NCBI GenBank assembly: GCA_947311285.1
Contig: CAMZKS010000055.1
Coordinates: forward strand, 1 to 17,948
DNA: 17,948 bases
Origin: an uncultured bacterium
GTDB taxonomy: Bacteria > Patescibacteriota > Gracilibacteria > UBA4473
Direction: 5' to 3'
In this document: positions 1-6,507 of the stretch, piece after piece
How positions within the stretch are numbered: position 1 is the stretch's first letter
How the letters are laid out: the number at the start of each line of letters is the position of its first letter
The notes under the pieces: model-generated
What the model was told of the DNA's origin: nothing
Seen by the model: only the letters and a program-made list of their open reading frames with translations
The model's database searches: none
Position numbers and translations under genes: made by a program

Positions 1-151
1 AGACTAGTACTGAAGCTATAATTAAAATGTTAACATAACGAATTCTTGAGTTTATTTCATCAATCCGATCTGCCGCTTTTTCGTGAATTTTGTGATTAAA
101 AACACATTGAGCGAACTGCTGACGAACGATACCGAGATTTAATTTATTCAT
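1..151 (-). CDS. SLATT-domain two-TM effector of CBASS (partial, N-terminus only)
   Basis: An open frame starts at ATG 151-149 inside the last codons of the CD-NTase gene (8-nt overlap) and runs off the window edge, giving about 50 residues. It begins MNKLNLGIVRQQFAQ, continues with a charged amphipathic stretch (HKIHEKAADRIDEINSR), then enters a hydrophobic helix (VNILIIASVLV). This layout, an N-terminal helical segment leading into the first of two TM helices, matches SLATT proteins (SMODS and SLOG-associated 2TM effectors). These are predicted to be opened by a nucleotide second messenger and to damage the inner membrane during phage infection. The assignment rests on the partial sequence plus its position directly behind a CD-NTase. 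The second TM and C-terminus lie outside the window, so the SLATT subfamily cannot be named. Another small membrane effector is the main alternative. Confidence 0.7.
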   Translation of the reverse strand, partial: MNKLNLGIVRQQFAQCVFNHKIHEKAADRIDEINSRIRYVNILIIASVLV

Positions 152-1031
152 TCTGCCCTGTAAATTTGGAGCCAAATATTTCACGCCATTTTATATTAGC
201 AGAATAAGTCTTTTTTTCTGCTTCTAATCTACACGCATCTACCGCTTTGTTGTAGGCAACTAATGCTTTGTACTCAAAGTTATCATCTCTATAAACAAAT
301 TGACCACTCCCCAAAGCCTTCCAATAAGATTGTTGAGGGTCTTGATCCTTAAGAAACTTAAAAAAATCTCTGATCATATAATCATAATAAATATAAGATT
401 TATCGCTATGCTCCCAATTACAAATAAAATTGTAAGCCATAGTATCTATGAGTAGTCCTCCCATAGGAACATTTTTCTCGTATTTCCATATACGTATCAT
501 TCTACAAAGACGTTTCAAATTTGAATTACATATCACGTTGCGCCACTTTAATGTTTCTATTTCGGGCTTTGGATTAGTTTTTTTCCAACTTCCACCATTA
601 TTACTACATGGGTGAGTAAAACTACCGTCAGTATTTATGAAACATGGTACAACTTCAAAAGTAATGCCATCAGTAAAAGGTACTACAACCACTTGCCCAT
701 CAGCCTTAAGGCTCGTATGAGCATATGTAGTCTCAATAGATTTTTTAAAAGCCTGAAGCAACGCAGATTGCCCGTTACCATTGTAATTATTGTATTGAAC
801 GTAAACATCGTAAGGTAGCGTAAAAAGCATGTCTATATCGCTAACCCTTGTGTCAGTTCCTCTACCGTATGAGCCTACATACAGGCTGTGATTATTTTCC
901 GATGAAGTCGACCAGAAATCAGTATTTAAACGCTTAGTTATTTGTTTATAGCGACTTGAAATTTTCTCTTTGTTTGAGTCACTAATCCGAATATCACTGT
1001 TAAACTTACTAAATTTTGTCGAAACACTCAT
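144..1031 (-). CDS. CD-NTase (SMODS/cGAS-like nucleotidyltransferase) of a CBASS system
   Basis: This 295-residue protein would make a cyclic di- or trinucleotide signal on phage infection and so activate the neighbouring membrane effector. Residues 52-72 carry the nucleotidyltransferase core: GSYGRGT, then SDIDMLF with metal-binding D65 and D67. The third acidic residue is probably E126 in FEVVP. The region around 177-196 (RMIRIWKYE, GGLLID) matches the C-terminal helical part of the family. Length is at the short end for CD-NTases. The ATG at 1031 overlaps the integrase TGA (ATGA) and no Shine-Dalgarno precedes it, so translational coupling is likely. The stop overlaps the downstream effector start by 8 nt. 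No Cap2/Cap3 ubiquitin-like or HORMA/TRIP13 genes are visible, so this would be a minimal (type I) CBASS as far as the window shows. Composition is Asn/Lys/Tyr-rich compared with the housekeeping genes, consistent with transfer. Confidence 0.88.
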   Translation of the reverse strand: MSVSTKFSKFNSDIRISDSNKEKISSRYKQITKRLNTDFWSTSSENNHSLYVGSYGRGTDTRVSDIDMLFTLPYDVYVQYNNYNGNGQSALLQAFKKSIETTYAHTSLKADGQVVVVPFTDGITFEVVPCFINTDGSFTHPCSNNGGSWKKTNPKPEIETLKWRNVICNSNLKRLCRMIRIWKYEKNVPMGGLLIDTMAYNFICNWEHSDKSYIYYDYMIRDFFKFLKDQDPQQSYWKALGSGQFVYRDDNFEYKALVAYNKAVDACRLEAEKKTYSANIKWREIFGSKFTGQNE

Positions 1032-1936
1032 AAGTTCAAGGGATGTTTAATAATTTGCTCCTGTAAATGATGTGCCGTGGCAGTAAGATAAATTGTTGTT
1101 GTCTTTATATCACTGTGTCCCATCATTTTGGATAAAGAAAAAATATCACATCCGCCCTCTAACATCAAGGTGGCAAACGTATGCCTTAATAAATGCGGGT
1201 AAAAATCTATTTTGCTCTTGGCTCTTAGCTTTAACACTAACCGCTTAATAACGTTCTCTCCCATTTGTGAGTCTTGCCGTAAAGACGTGAAAAAATAAGG
1301 ACAGTGCTTCTTCAATCGTTTCCGTTCTTTTAAGTAGTCCTCTAACAATTCAATCAGGCTTAAATTAAGGGGAATGATTCGGTCTTTCGAGCATTTACCT
1401 AAACGAACATGCAAGACTTGGTTTTCAATATCTACGTCTACCATTTTTAAGTCTCTTAGTTCCGATTTACGCACCCCTGTAAAAATAAAAGTCGCAATAA
1501 TGGCTATACCTCTAAACTTTTCAAACTTGTAGTCGTACGGATAGTTTTTAGTCCAATCCATTAAACGAATGGCTTCATCTTTACTTAAATACTTGGGCAA
1601 AGTCTTGGGTTGTTTGGGTACGGGTATCAAGCGCATGTAGTTCTTCTCTAGTATCTCCTCGGCTATCATCCAATCTAAAAACGAGACCCACGCTTTCATG
1701 TGATTCTTAATATTCTTCGGTGACCAGTTACGCTCTAGCTTGCCGTAACGTATCCATTCTTCAAAGCCTGCTTTGCTTAAGCTACTGACCATAAGGTCTC
1801 TGGCCTTAGGATCACTGGCGAACTTCAAATAAGCATTAATTGAGTGTTTATAACCTCTAGCCGTGTGCGGACTTAGGCCTCTAAAAACTACGATATTTTC
1901 GAGATAGCGACGCTGTAAACGGGGTAATTCATTCAT
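1028..1936 (-). CDS. Tyrosine recombinase / phage-type integrase (XerC/D-like fold)
   Basis: This site-specific recombinase probably inserts the element into the adjacent tRNA-fMet gene. With the ATG at 1936 it has 302 residues. An upstream TTG (1942) is also possible, but AAGG sits 9 nt from the ATG and only 3 nt from the TTG, so ATG is preferred. The N-terminal SAM-like core-binding domain (about 5-105, with LSPHTARGYK) is followed by the catalytic domain. It shows R156 (FTGVRKSEL), a lysine in GKCSKDR (about 181-184), H248 and R251 (PHLLRHTFA), H274 (MMGHSDIKTT) and nucleophile Y283 (IYLTAT). All expected catalytic residues are present, so the enzyme looks active. The gene lies downstream of the tRNA 3' end in the same direction and overlaps the CD-NTase start by 4 nt. 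A chromosomal XerC/XerD role is possible by homology, but the position and operon favour an island integrase. Confidence 0.9.
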   Translation of the reverse strand: MNELPRLQRRYLENIVVFRGLSPHTARGYKHSINAYLKFASDPKARDLMVSSLSKAGFEEWIRYGKLERNWSPKNIKNHMKAWVSFLDWMIAEEILEKNYMRLIPVPKQPKTLPKYLSKDEAIRLMDWTKNYPYDYKFEKFRGIAIIATFIFTGVRKSELRDLKMVDVDIENQVLHVRLGKCSKDRIIPLNLSLIELLEDYLKERKRLKKHCPYFFTSLRQDSQMGENVIKRLVLKLRAKSKIDFYPHLLRHTFATLMLEGGCDIFSLSKMMGHSDIKTTTIYLTATAHHLQEQIIKHPLNL

Positions 1937-1988
1937 GTTCAATGGCCTTAGGGTTTAGCCTGAGGGTCACTGGTTCGCGTTTTTTCCT

Positions 1989-2017
1989 AAAAAAAATCCA
2001 GGAGACTAATCCTAGAT
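1989..2017 (-). terminator. Rho-independent terminator after tRNA-fMet
   Basis: On the minus strand, ATCTAGGA (2017-2010) and TCCTGGAT (2003-1996) form an 8-bp stem with one G-U pair around a 6-nt loop, followed by eight T residues (1996-1989). It begins 8 nt past the tRNA CCA end and should separate tRNA transcription from the integrase-CBASS operon. Confidence 0.8.
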
Positions 2018-2024
2018 TGAAAAT

Positions 2025-2099
2025 TGGTTGCGGAGGTTAGATTCGAACTAACGGCCTTCGGGTTATGAGCCCGACGAGCTACCACTGCTCTACTCCGCG
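2025..2099 (-). tRNA. Initiator tRNA-fMet (CAU anticodon), CCA encoded
   Basis: This 75-nt cloverleaf has an acceptor stem CGCGGAG / CTCCGCA, a 4-bp D stem (GAGC/GCTC), an anticodon arm TCGGG-CTCATAA-CCCGA, and a T arm GTTAG-TTCGAAT-CTAAC. It ends with A73 and a genome-encoded CCA. Position 1 is C facing A72, an unpaired end, and the anticodon stem has three consecutive G:C pairs. These are the two classic marks of the bacterial initiator, so this is fMet rather than elongator Met or Ile2. It carries formyl-methionine to the ribosomal P site. Its 3' end faces the integrase gene, the usual geometry for an attachment site. Confidence 0.95.
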
Positions 2100-2119
2100 T
2101 ACTTACTCAAAGCTCACCG

Positions 2120-2147
2120 AGTGTAATAAGTTAGCGTTTAGTGTCAA
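2120..2147 (-). promoter_or_regulatory. Promoter of tRNA-fMet
   Basis: On the minus strand a perfect -35 TTGACA (2147-2142), a 16-nt spacer and a -10 TACACT (2125-2120) place the start about 14 nt before the mature tRNA 5' end. The -35 abuts the nitroreductase stop codon. Confidence 0.75.
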
Positions 2148-2756
2148 CTAGCGTTCCAAATCTTCCACACTTTTACGTGGTAAACGCACATCTTCCTCTC
2201 CTCCAGATTTACCAAGGGCTATCACCATAATAGCGATCTCGTTATCCGCTAAGCCAAGGTAACGCTTTAAATCTAGTTGGCGCACGCCCATCATCGGGCA
2301 AGCGGCTAAACCTAAATCTTCCGCGGCATATAAAAAAGTCATCGCCGCAAGACTCGCGTTCCGAATCACCATCTCTCGTTTTTTCCAAGTCTCCCGTTCT
2401 TTTTCAAGCGAGGATTTTAAACCTGCCGCTTTGGCCGGTGTTAACGCTCGGTACTCCTGCCATTCGTCTAAAATACGATCTGACTCATTTTTTCCAAAAT
2501 CTATATCCCCAATTACAACCACCAAATTACCAGCTGTTTTTACAATGTCTTGGTTTAAACAAATTTTATGTAAGGCCTCAATATCTTCTTCACTTTGTAA
2601 TAACTGAAACTTCCACGGCTGCGCGTTATACCCAGAAGGCGTATTGCGCACGTACTCAAGTAGTTTGTACCAAGTCGTCTTATTAACCTTAAAATCCGGA
2701 GCAAAATTATGCACCGAACGACGAGACTGCACTAAATCTTTAAATTCCATCACCAT
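2148..2756 (-). CDS. Nitroreductase-family FMN oxidoreductase
   Basis: This is a flavoprotein of about 200 residues in the nitroreductase family, which usually works as a cytoplasmic dimer reducing nitro or quinone compounds with NAD(P)H. Visible FMN/phosphate-binding motifs are SRRSVHNF (near residues 11-18) and TPSGYNAQPW (about 39-48), the latter typical of the family. The C-terminal third has the Gly/Ala-rich segment (AAEDLGLAACPM) and ends with a typical strand plus tail. Length is normal for the family. The start is uncertain: ATG 2756 and ATG 2750 are both in frame (MVMEF), and no good ribosome site separates them. It lies 46 nt downstream of the esterase-fusion gene on the same strand and could be read with it, but there is no functional reason to link them. 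The natural substrate cannot be named. Confidence 0.88.
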   Translation of the reverse strand: MVMEFKDLVQSRRSVHNFAPDFKVNKTTWYKLLEYVRNTPSGYNAQPWKFQLLQSEEDIEALHKICLNQDIVKTAGNLVVVIGDIDFGKNESDRILDEWQEYRALTPAKAAGLKSSLEKERETWKKREMVIRNASLAAMTFLYAAEDLGLAACPMMGVRQLDLKRYLGLADNEIAIMVIALGKSGGEEDVRLPRKSVEDLER

Positions 2757-2802
2757 TCATGGTAACTAAAATTCAAAACAGCGCGATTTTTTAATGTTCA
2801 GA

Positions 2803-4167
2803 CTACAAGCCGTTCGCTTTAAAGAAATCAATAATTTCTGTAGTGGCATTAATATCGATGGTCGTATTACCGAGCAACGAAGAGTTCCCGCTACTACCGG
2901 GCCAAGTGTGTCCACCTCCGGTAATTTTAAAGGCTTCTAGGCGACCTTGCGCACAAGCATCGTACGTTAATTTTTCAACGGTAGTGGCATCAACGGTACT
3001 ATCCGGCACATCGGTTAGTATGGCGTCACCACATTGATTTTTAGCGGACCAAAAATCAGTTGTATCAGAATAAGAAAGTACTATTCCTCCCGCCACAAGA
3101 TCTAAGTCTGGAATACCCGAAACTTCCCCTCCATCATAGGGCATTACTGGATCGTCAGTGCCACTAAACAAAACCATATTTACGTCATCGTTCGGATTAC
3201 AGACACTTTGCAGATTTTGAGGCAAGTTTGCCGCGACCGAAGCAAAGCCAAGAAAGTCAGCCGCCGCTTCACAGGCTAAACGCTGAGTCAACATGCCGCC
3301 ATCAGAAATGCCTACCACAAACACTTTATTTCGGTCTATCTTCCAATCATTTTCTAATATTGTAATTATCGTGTTTATATAAGCCACATCATCAATGGGC
3401 GACGCCGTATTACTACGACCATCGTTCCATTGCCGGTTTTTCACCTCTGGATACACCGCAATAAACTTTTGGGTATCAGCCACGTCCGACATGCCCGTTT
3501 GGCTTGCGACACTACTAGCACTTCCGCCATTGCCGTGCAACACTAAAACGGCCGGATGCAGACTCGTTGCGTCTAAACCCGCCGGCACATGAATCATAAA
3601 TTCACGTTGTGCTCCTTGCTGGTAAAAGTTTAAAGTCCGATTCCCCGTTGCCAAATAAGTCACACCATCATCGCCAACTTCAAAAGTTCCATTTACTGGA
3701 TCAATTTCACCCGGTGTCGTTGTTGTTTCGGCTAAATTCCCGGTTCCAATAACAGCACTGCCGTCAGCCCCAGAATAAGTTAAGGCAATTACACTTTTGG
3801 TAATAACGTACGCAAAAATAATAACGACTAATCCGGCACTCGCCCAAATTAAGCCTTTCTTCGCTTTTCCTAGCGCTTCAGTGTTTCCAAAGGCAAAAGT
3901 TAAACGAGCCCCATTTAAAACCATAAACAAAATCGCTACCGCTGCCGCTAAAGCCGCAGCTCCGTCCGCCACTCGTTGTAGCAAAACCGCAAAAGCGGTG
4001 ACTGCCCCAACAGGGTTGCCTCCACTACTTAGAGACGCTCCAGGAATACCGCCTGGCGCAGGATAAGGAATACCAGCGGCCTGTACTTCAGGAAAGATAA
4101 TATAAATAAGTCCGAGCACTAAAATACTGGAAACTAAAAGTCGAAAATTTGGTACGAGTAATTTCAT
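2803..4167 (-). CDS. T4SS-pilin-like membrane domain fused to a PHB-depolymerase/LpqC-type esterase
   Basis: This 454-residue fusion has a hydrophobic signal or first helix (about 8-30) ending EVQAAG and a Gly/Pro/Ser-rich linker. Two TM helices (about 54-86 and 105-129) flank NTEALGKAKKG, as in the CPR VirB2/TrbC-like pilin family. A Thr/Gly linker (about 131-165) leads to an alpha/beta hydrolase of the secreted polyhydroxybutyrate depolymerase/feruloyl esterase type. The oxyanion loop is HGNGG (211-215), the nucleophile S288 sits in VGISDGG, the acid is probably D338 or D339 in SGTDDPV, and H420 lies in GGGHTWPG. The triad is complete, so it should be an active hydrolase anchored outside the membrane. 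It is third in the pilin operon, 3 nt after the previous stop. Lone PHB-depolymerase-like enzymes are usually secreted and unanchored, so this fusion is unusual. The substrate (polyester, acyl or polysaccharide ester) is unknown. Confidence 0.88.
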   Translation of the reverse strand: MKLLVPNFRLLVSSILVLGLIYIIFPEVQAAGIPYPAPGGIPGASLSSGGNPVGAVTAFAVLLQRVADGAAALAAAVAILFMVLNGARLTFAFGNTEALGKAKKGLIWASAGLVVIIFAYVITKSVIALTYSGADGSAVIGTGNLAETTTTPGEIDPVNGTFEVGDDGVTYLATGNRTLNFYQQGAQREFMIHVPAGLDATSLHPAVLVLHGNGGSASSVASQTGMSDVADTQKFIAVYPEVKNRQWNDGRSNTASPIDDVAYINTIITILENDWKIDRNKVFVVGISDGGMLTQRLACEAAADFLGFASVAANLPQNLQSVCNPNDDVNMVLFSGTDDPVMPYDGGEVSGIPDLDLVAGGIVLSYSDTTDFWSAKNQCGDAILTDVPDSTVDATTVEKLTYDACAQGRLEAFKITGGGHTWPGSSGNSSLLGNTTIDINATTEIIDFFKANGL

Positions 4168-4170
4168 AAT

Positions 4171-4731
4171 CTAAACAAGAATAAAGAAGACGGCCTTCAT
4201 AATAGAGTAACTCAAAACGATAAAGACCAACCCAATAACCGCAAAACTGAAAAAGTCTTTCGACTTTTTGATCTCCTCTTCTTGATCTCCCGCATAAACA
4301 AACGTAAAGCCGGCATATAAAAACATAACCGTAATAATAGGGGCCACTAACCAAATCAGTAACTCTACAATTTTAGGAATAAAGTAAATAATTAGTCGTC
4401 CTTCACCTTGGTTTAACGCCCCGTTATTGCTTCCAATAACTCCGGTTACTTGTCCGCCTTCGCCCCAAGCGGGAAAAATAATATTTGGGTTAAACATCCC
4501 CGCGCCACTAGTTCCAGTGGTAGTAGTGGTTTGACCTGACTCTCCGGTTAAGGCGTTTACTTCGGAAATAATACCACCAATACTATTTCCAATATTACCC
4601 ACTTCATTCACTACGTTTTGTGCTTGCTCAATACCTTGCGCCAAATTTGAAGTTTGCGCATTCACTTCTTGGCTATAAATTAAACCAGCAAAAAGTGCTG
4701 CTGTAAAAACCGTTGTTAATAAAATTCTCAT
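4171..4731 (-). CDS. T4SS-pilin-like (VirB2/TrbC-like) two-TM protein
   Basis: This 186-residue protein has a signal peptide (1-25, ending EVNAQ). A low-complexity Ser/Thr/Gly/Asn-rich outer segment (about 26-110) includes TTTTTGTSGAG. Two C-terminal TM helices (about 114-146 and 160-184) are joined by the acidic/basic loop AGDQEEEIKKSKDF. This hairpin plus the pattern GxxFVYAGDQEEEIKKSK is the signature of the CPR pilin-like family related to VirB2/TrbC. The start codon follows the upstream stop directly (TAAATG), with TAGG as a weak ribosome site in the tail of the first gene, so translation is likely coupled. Its job is not known; a structural subunit of a surface filament or channel is the inference from the family. 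The Thr/Ser-rich segment may be exposed. Confidence 0.75.
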   Translation of the reverse strand: MRILLTTVFTAALFAGLIYSQEVNAQTSNLAQGIEQAQNVVNEVGNIGNSIGGIISEVNALTGESGQTTTTTGTSGAGMFNPNIIFPAWGEGGQVTGVIGSNNGALNQGEGRLIIYFIPKIVELLIWLVAPIITVMFLYAGFTFVYAGDQEEEIKKSKDFFSFAVIGLVFIVLSYSIMKAVFFILV

Positions 4732-5265
4732 TTAACCTAAATAATTAATCGTAATTACAATTCGAACTAAAGCATATGCCACTACGGTAATCACCATGCC
4801 TATTATGCCCCAAGTAATAGTTTCTCGAGCCTTTGTTTGTAGTTCCTGATTCCCTCCTCCAACCAAATACATAATCCCCGCAACGATCATCACAATCACT
4901 GAGCCTGCCAACACTACGGCCACCACCCAATTTGTTATATTTGGCAAAAACACATCTCGAAAATAAGAAACGCCAAAGGCCGCGTTTTCAGGGCCAGCCA
5001 AAATACCACCATTTGATACCGTCGGAACACCACTCACAACTGCCGCGCCAGCACCGCCCCCAGTTCCGCCGCCTCCAAGCAAACCTTGAATACTGCCGAT
5101 TAAAGCCGTTCCCGATTGTACTGCCGCCCCAATTGAAGCCACTCCCTGACTAATTGAGTTAAGAAAAGAGGCTTCTGTTGTTGGCATCATGGTAAAATTA
5201 ACCGCTAGCATCAAGCCAAATGCCAAGACTACTGTGCTGAAGCGAGACCAAAGTGAGTTTTTCAT
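4732..5265 (-). CDS. T4SS-pilin-like (VirB2/TrbC-like) two-TM protein, first gene of the operon
   Basis: This 177-residue protein has a signal peptide (1-32, ending TTEAS), a Gly/Ala-rich mature segment with GGGGTGGGAGAA (about 64-76), and a C-terminal TM hairpin. Helix 1 is about 109-136 (VIVMIVAGIMYLV), the loop is GGGNQELQTKARET, and helix 2 is about 150-175. The GGGNxExxxKA loop between two hydrophobic helices is the most conserved piece of the CPR T4SS-pilin family. The start codon is 7 nt downstream of an extended -10 box with no room for a Shine-Dalgarno, so the mRNA is probably leaderless. It heads a three-gene operon whose last member carries an esterase, and it is divergent from pilT. 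Function is inferred to be a pilus, secretion or envelope subunit. Confidence 0.8.
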   Translation of the reverse strand: MKNSLWSRFSTVVLAFGLMLAVNFTMMPTTEASFLNSISQGVASIGAAVQSGTALIGSIQGLLGGGGTGGGAGAAVVSGVPTVSNGGILAGPENAAFGVSYFRDVFLPNITNWVVAVVLAGSVIVMIVAGIMYLVGGGNQELQTKARETITWGIIGMVITVVAYALVRIVITINYLG

Positions 5266-5272
5266 TCTAATT

Positions 5273-5301
5273 ATTATACCAGAAATTCAAGCTTTATTCA
5301 A
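5273..5301 (-). promoter_or_regulatory. Promoter of the pilin-like operon (leaderless start)
   Basis: On the minus strand: -35 TTGAAT (5301-5296), a 17-nt spacer, and -10 TATAAT (5278-5273) preceded by TGG, an extended -10. Only 7 nt separate the box from the ATG at 5265, so transcription should begin at or within a base or two of the start codon. Confidence 0.8.
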
Positions 5302-5303
5302 GC
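5285..5303. repeat. Tandem direct repeat over the -35 of the pilin operon promoter
   Basis: ATTCAAGC occurs at 5285-5292 and again at 5296-5303 on the plus strand, 11 bp apart (one helical turn). The second copy contains the -35 box and the first lies in the spacer. A related AAGCTTTA appears at 5289-5296 and 5319-5326. This could be a regulator-binding site; no binding protein is identifiable. Confidence 0.45.
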
Positions 5304-5352
5304 ACTCAAAAAAGTTTTAAGCTTTAGTATGAACCAATTTAAAAAGAGATCT

Positions 5353-5374
5353 TAAAAAAAAGACGTCCCCGTCT
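5353..5374 (-). terminator. Rho-independent terminator on the minus strand, antisense side of pilT
   Basis: On the minus strand AGACG-GGGA-CGTCT (5374-5361) forms a 5-bp stem with a GNRA-type tetraloop, followed by an uninterrupted run of T (5361-5354). No minus-strand gene ends nearby. The nearest upstream minus-strand gene is the LytR-CpsA-Psr gene ending at 6501, so this would stop its read-through antisense to pilT before it reaches the pilin promoter. Confidence 0.6.
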
Positions 5375-5396
5375 AGATTTTAGAGCCAAATGAGTG

Positions 5397-5402
5397 TATA
5401 AT
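5397..5402 (+). promoter_or_regulatory. -10 box of pilT
   Basis: A perfect TATAAT lies 10 nt upstream of the pilT ATG. The -35 is weak (best candidate TAGATT at 5374-5379, 17 nt away). The predicted leader is only a few nucleotides, with no Shine-Dalgarno. Confidence 0.6.
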
Positions 5403-5412
5403 GATCTGATTT

Positions 5413-6507
5413 ATGAAAAAAGATGCAGCGGATGCGGTTGGAATTGTGAAAGCCCTGAAAGAGCGGGCGCTCAGCCTCGGTGCGTCTGATATTTTCTTGT
5501 CTGCAGGTTCAAAACCAAGTTGTCGTATTAATAATAAAACAATTTTTTTTGATGACGAACCACCGATTACCAACGCGTTACTAGAGTTTTACTTGATAAT
5601 GCAACTAGGCACAGAACACCAAAATGTTTTAAAAGATCGCACTGAATACGATTTTGCTATTAGTTCTGAAGACAGTGGAAAACGCTTTCGAGCCAACGTG
5701 TTTTGGCAAATGGGAGGCTTATCCATTGTGTTTCGTTATATTCCGGAAAAAGTACCGAGTTTTGAGGAACTCAATTTACCAAATCAGATTAAAAAAGCGC
5801 TAGAATACAAAAATGGGCTCGTATTGGTTACCGGTGCCATGGGATCAGGGAAATCCACTACTCTAGCAGCGCTCGTGGACTTGATAAACAAAAATCAGCA
5901 CAAACACATCGTAACGATTGAAGATCCAATTGAGTTTATTCACCACAACGAGCTTTCACTTATTGAACAACGGGAATTAGAAATTCATACTAAAGACTTT
6001 AGCAAGGCTATTCGTTCTTGTTTACGGCAAGCCGCCGATGTTATTTTAGTAGGAGAACTACGGAACTTAGAAACCATTCAAGCGGCTATTACCGCCGCTG
6101 AAACCGGAGCCTTAGTACTCGGGACACTTCATACCAATGGTGCCGCGGGTGCCGTTAATCGTTTAATTGATGTGTTTCCACCCGATCAACAAAATCAAAT
6201 TAGAACACAGCTATCAGACGTGCTTAGATGTGTTATTTGGCAAACATTACTGCCGTTAAAAAAAGAAAATAAACGGGTCGCAGCCTTTGAGATTCTGTTT
6301 CAAAATTACGCCGTTTCAAGCTTGATTCGAGACAACAAAACCTTCCAGCTGGATTCGGTTATTGAAACGGGGCAACAAGACGGCATGGTCTCTATGAAAA
6401 AAACTATTGAATGGCTACTTTCAAACGATTTAATTACTCAAGAAGTAGCCCACAGAACGCTACCACAAGACTTTACACTGCCAGAAAAACTGAGTTTAAA
6501 CTACTGA
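5413..6507 (+). CDS. pilT: PilT/PilU-type twitching motility ATPase
   Basis: This 364-residue hexameric ATPase drives type IV pilus retraction in the cytoplasm under the pilus base. The N-terminal PAS-like domain (about 1-115) carries GASDIFLSAGSKP, the usual PilT start. Walker A is GAMGSGKST (141-149) and the Asp box is VTIEDPIEF (about 167-175). Walker B is DVILVGELRN (209-218), with N where D is usual, and the His box is GTLHTNGA (237-244). Length is typical. It is divergent from the pilin-like operon and its last 7 nt overlap the end of the LytR-CpsA-Psr gene. It stops at TGA, one of only two complete genes here to do so, and a TAA follows one codon later (TGA TCA TAA). No PilB or PilC is present in the window. 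A PilU paralogue cannot be excluded. Confidence 0.92.
   Translation: MKKDAADAVGIVKALKERALSLGASDIFLSAGSKPSCRINNKTIFFDDEPPITNALLEFYLIMQLGTEHQNVLKDRTEYDFAISSEDSGKRFRANVFWQMGGLSIVFRYIPEKVPSFEELNLPNQIKKALEYKNGLVLVTGAMGSGKSTTLAALVDLINKNQHKHIVTIEDPIEFIHHNELSLIEQRELEIHTKDFSKAIRSCLRQAADVILVGELRNLETIQAAITAAETGALVLGTLHTNGAAGAVNRLIDVFPPDQQNQIRTQLSDVLRCVIWQTLLPLKKENKRVAAFEILFQNYAVSSLIRDNKTFQLDSVIETGQQDGMVSMKKTIEWLLSNDLITQEVAHRTLPQDFTLPEKLSLNY

Noticed and set aside
2739..2760. Short upstream frame (ATG at 2760) ahead of the nitroreductase
   Set aside because: It encodes only six residues and overlaps the real start out of frame; no evidence that it is translated.
4088..4354. 88-codon minus-strand open frame inside the pilin-like operon
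   Set aside because: It overlaps two well-supported genes in another frame, and its composition (Tyr/Cys/Arg-rich) is that of a shadow.
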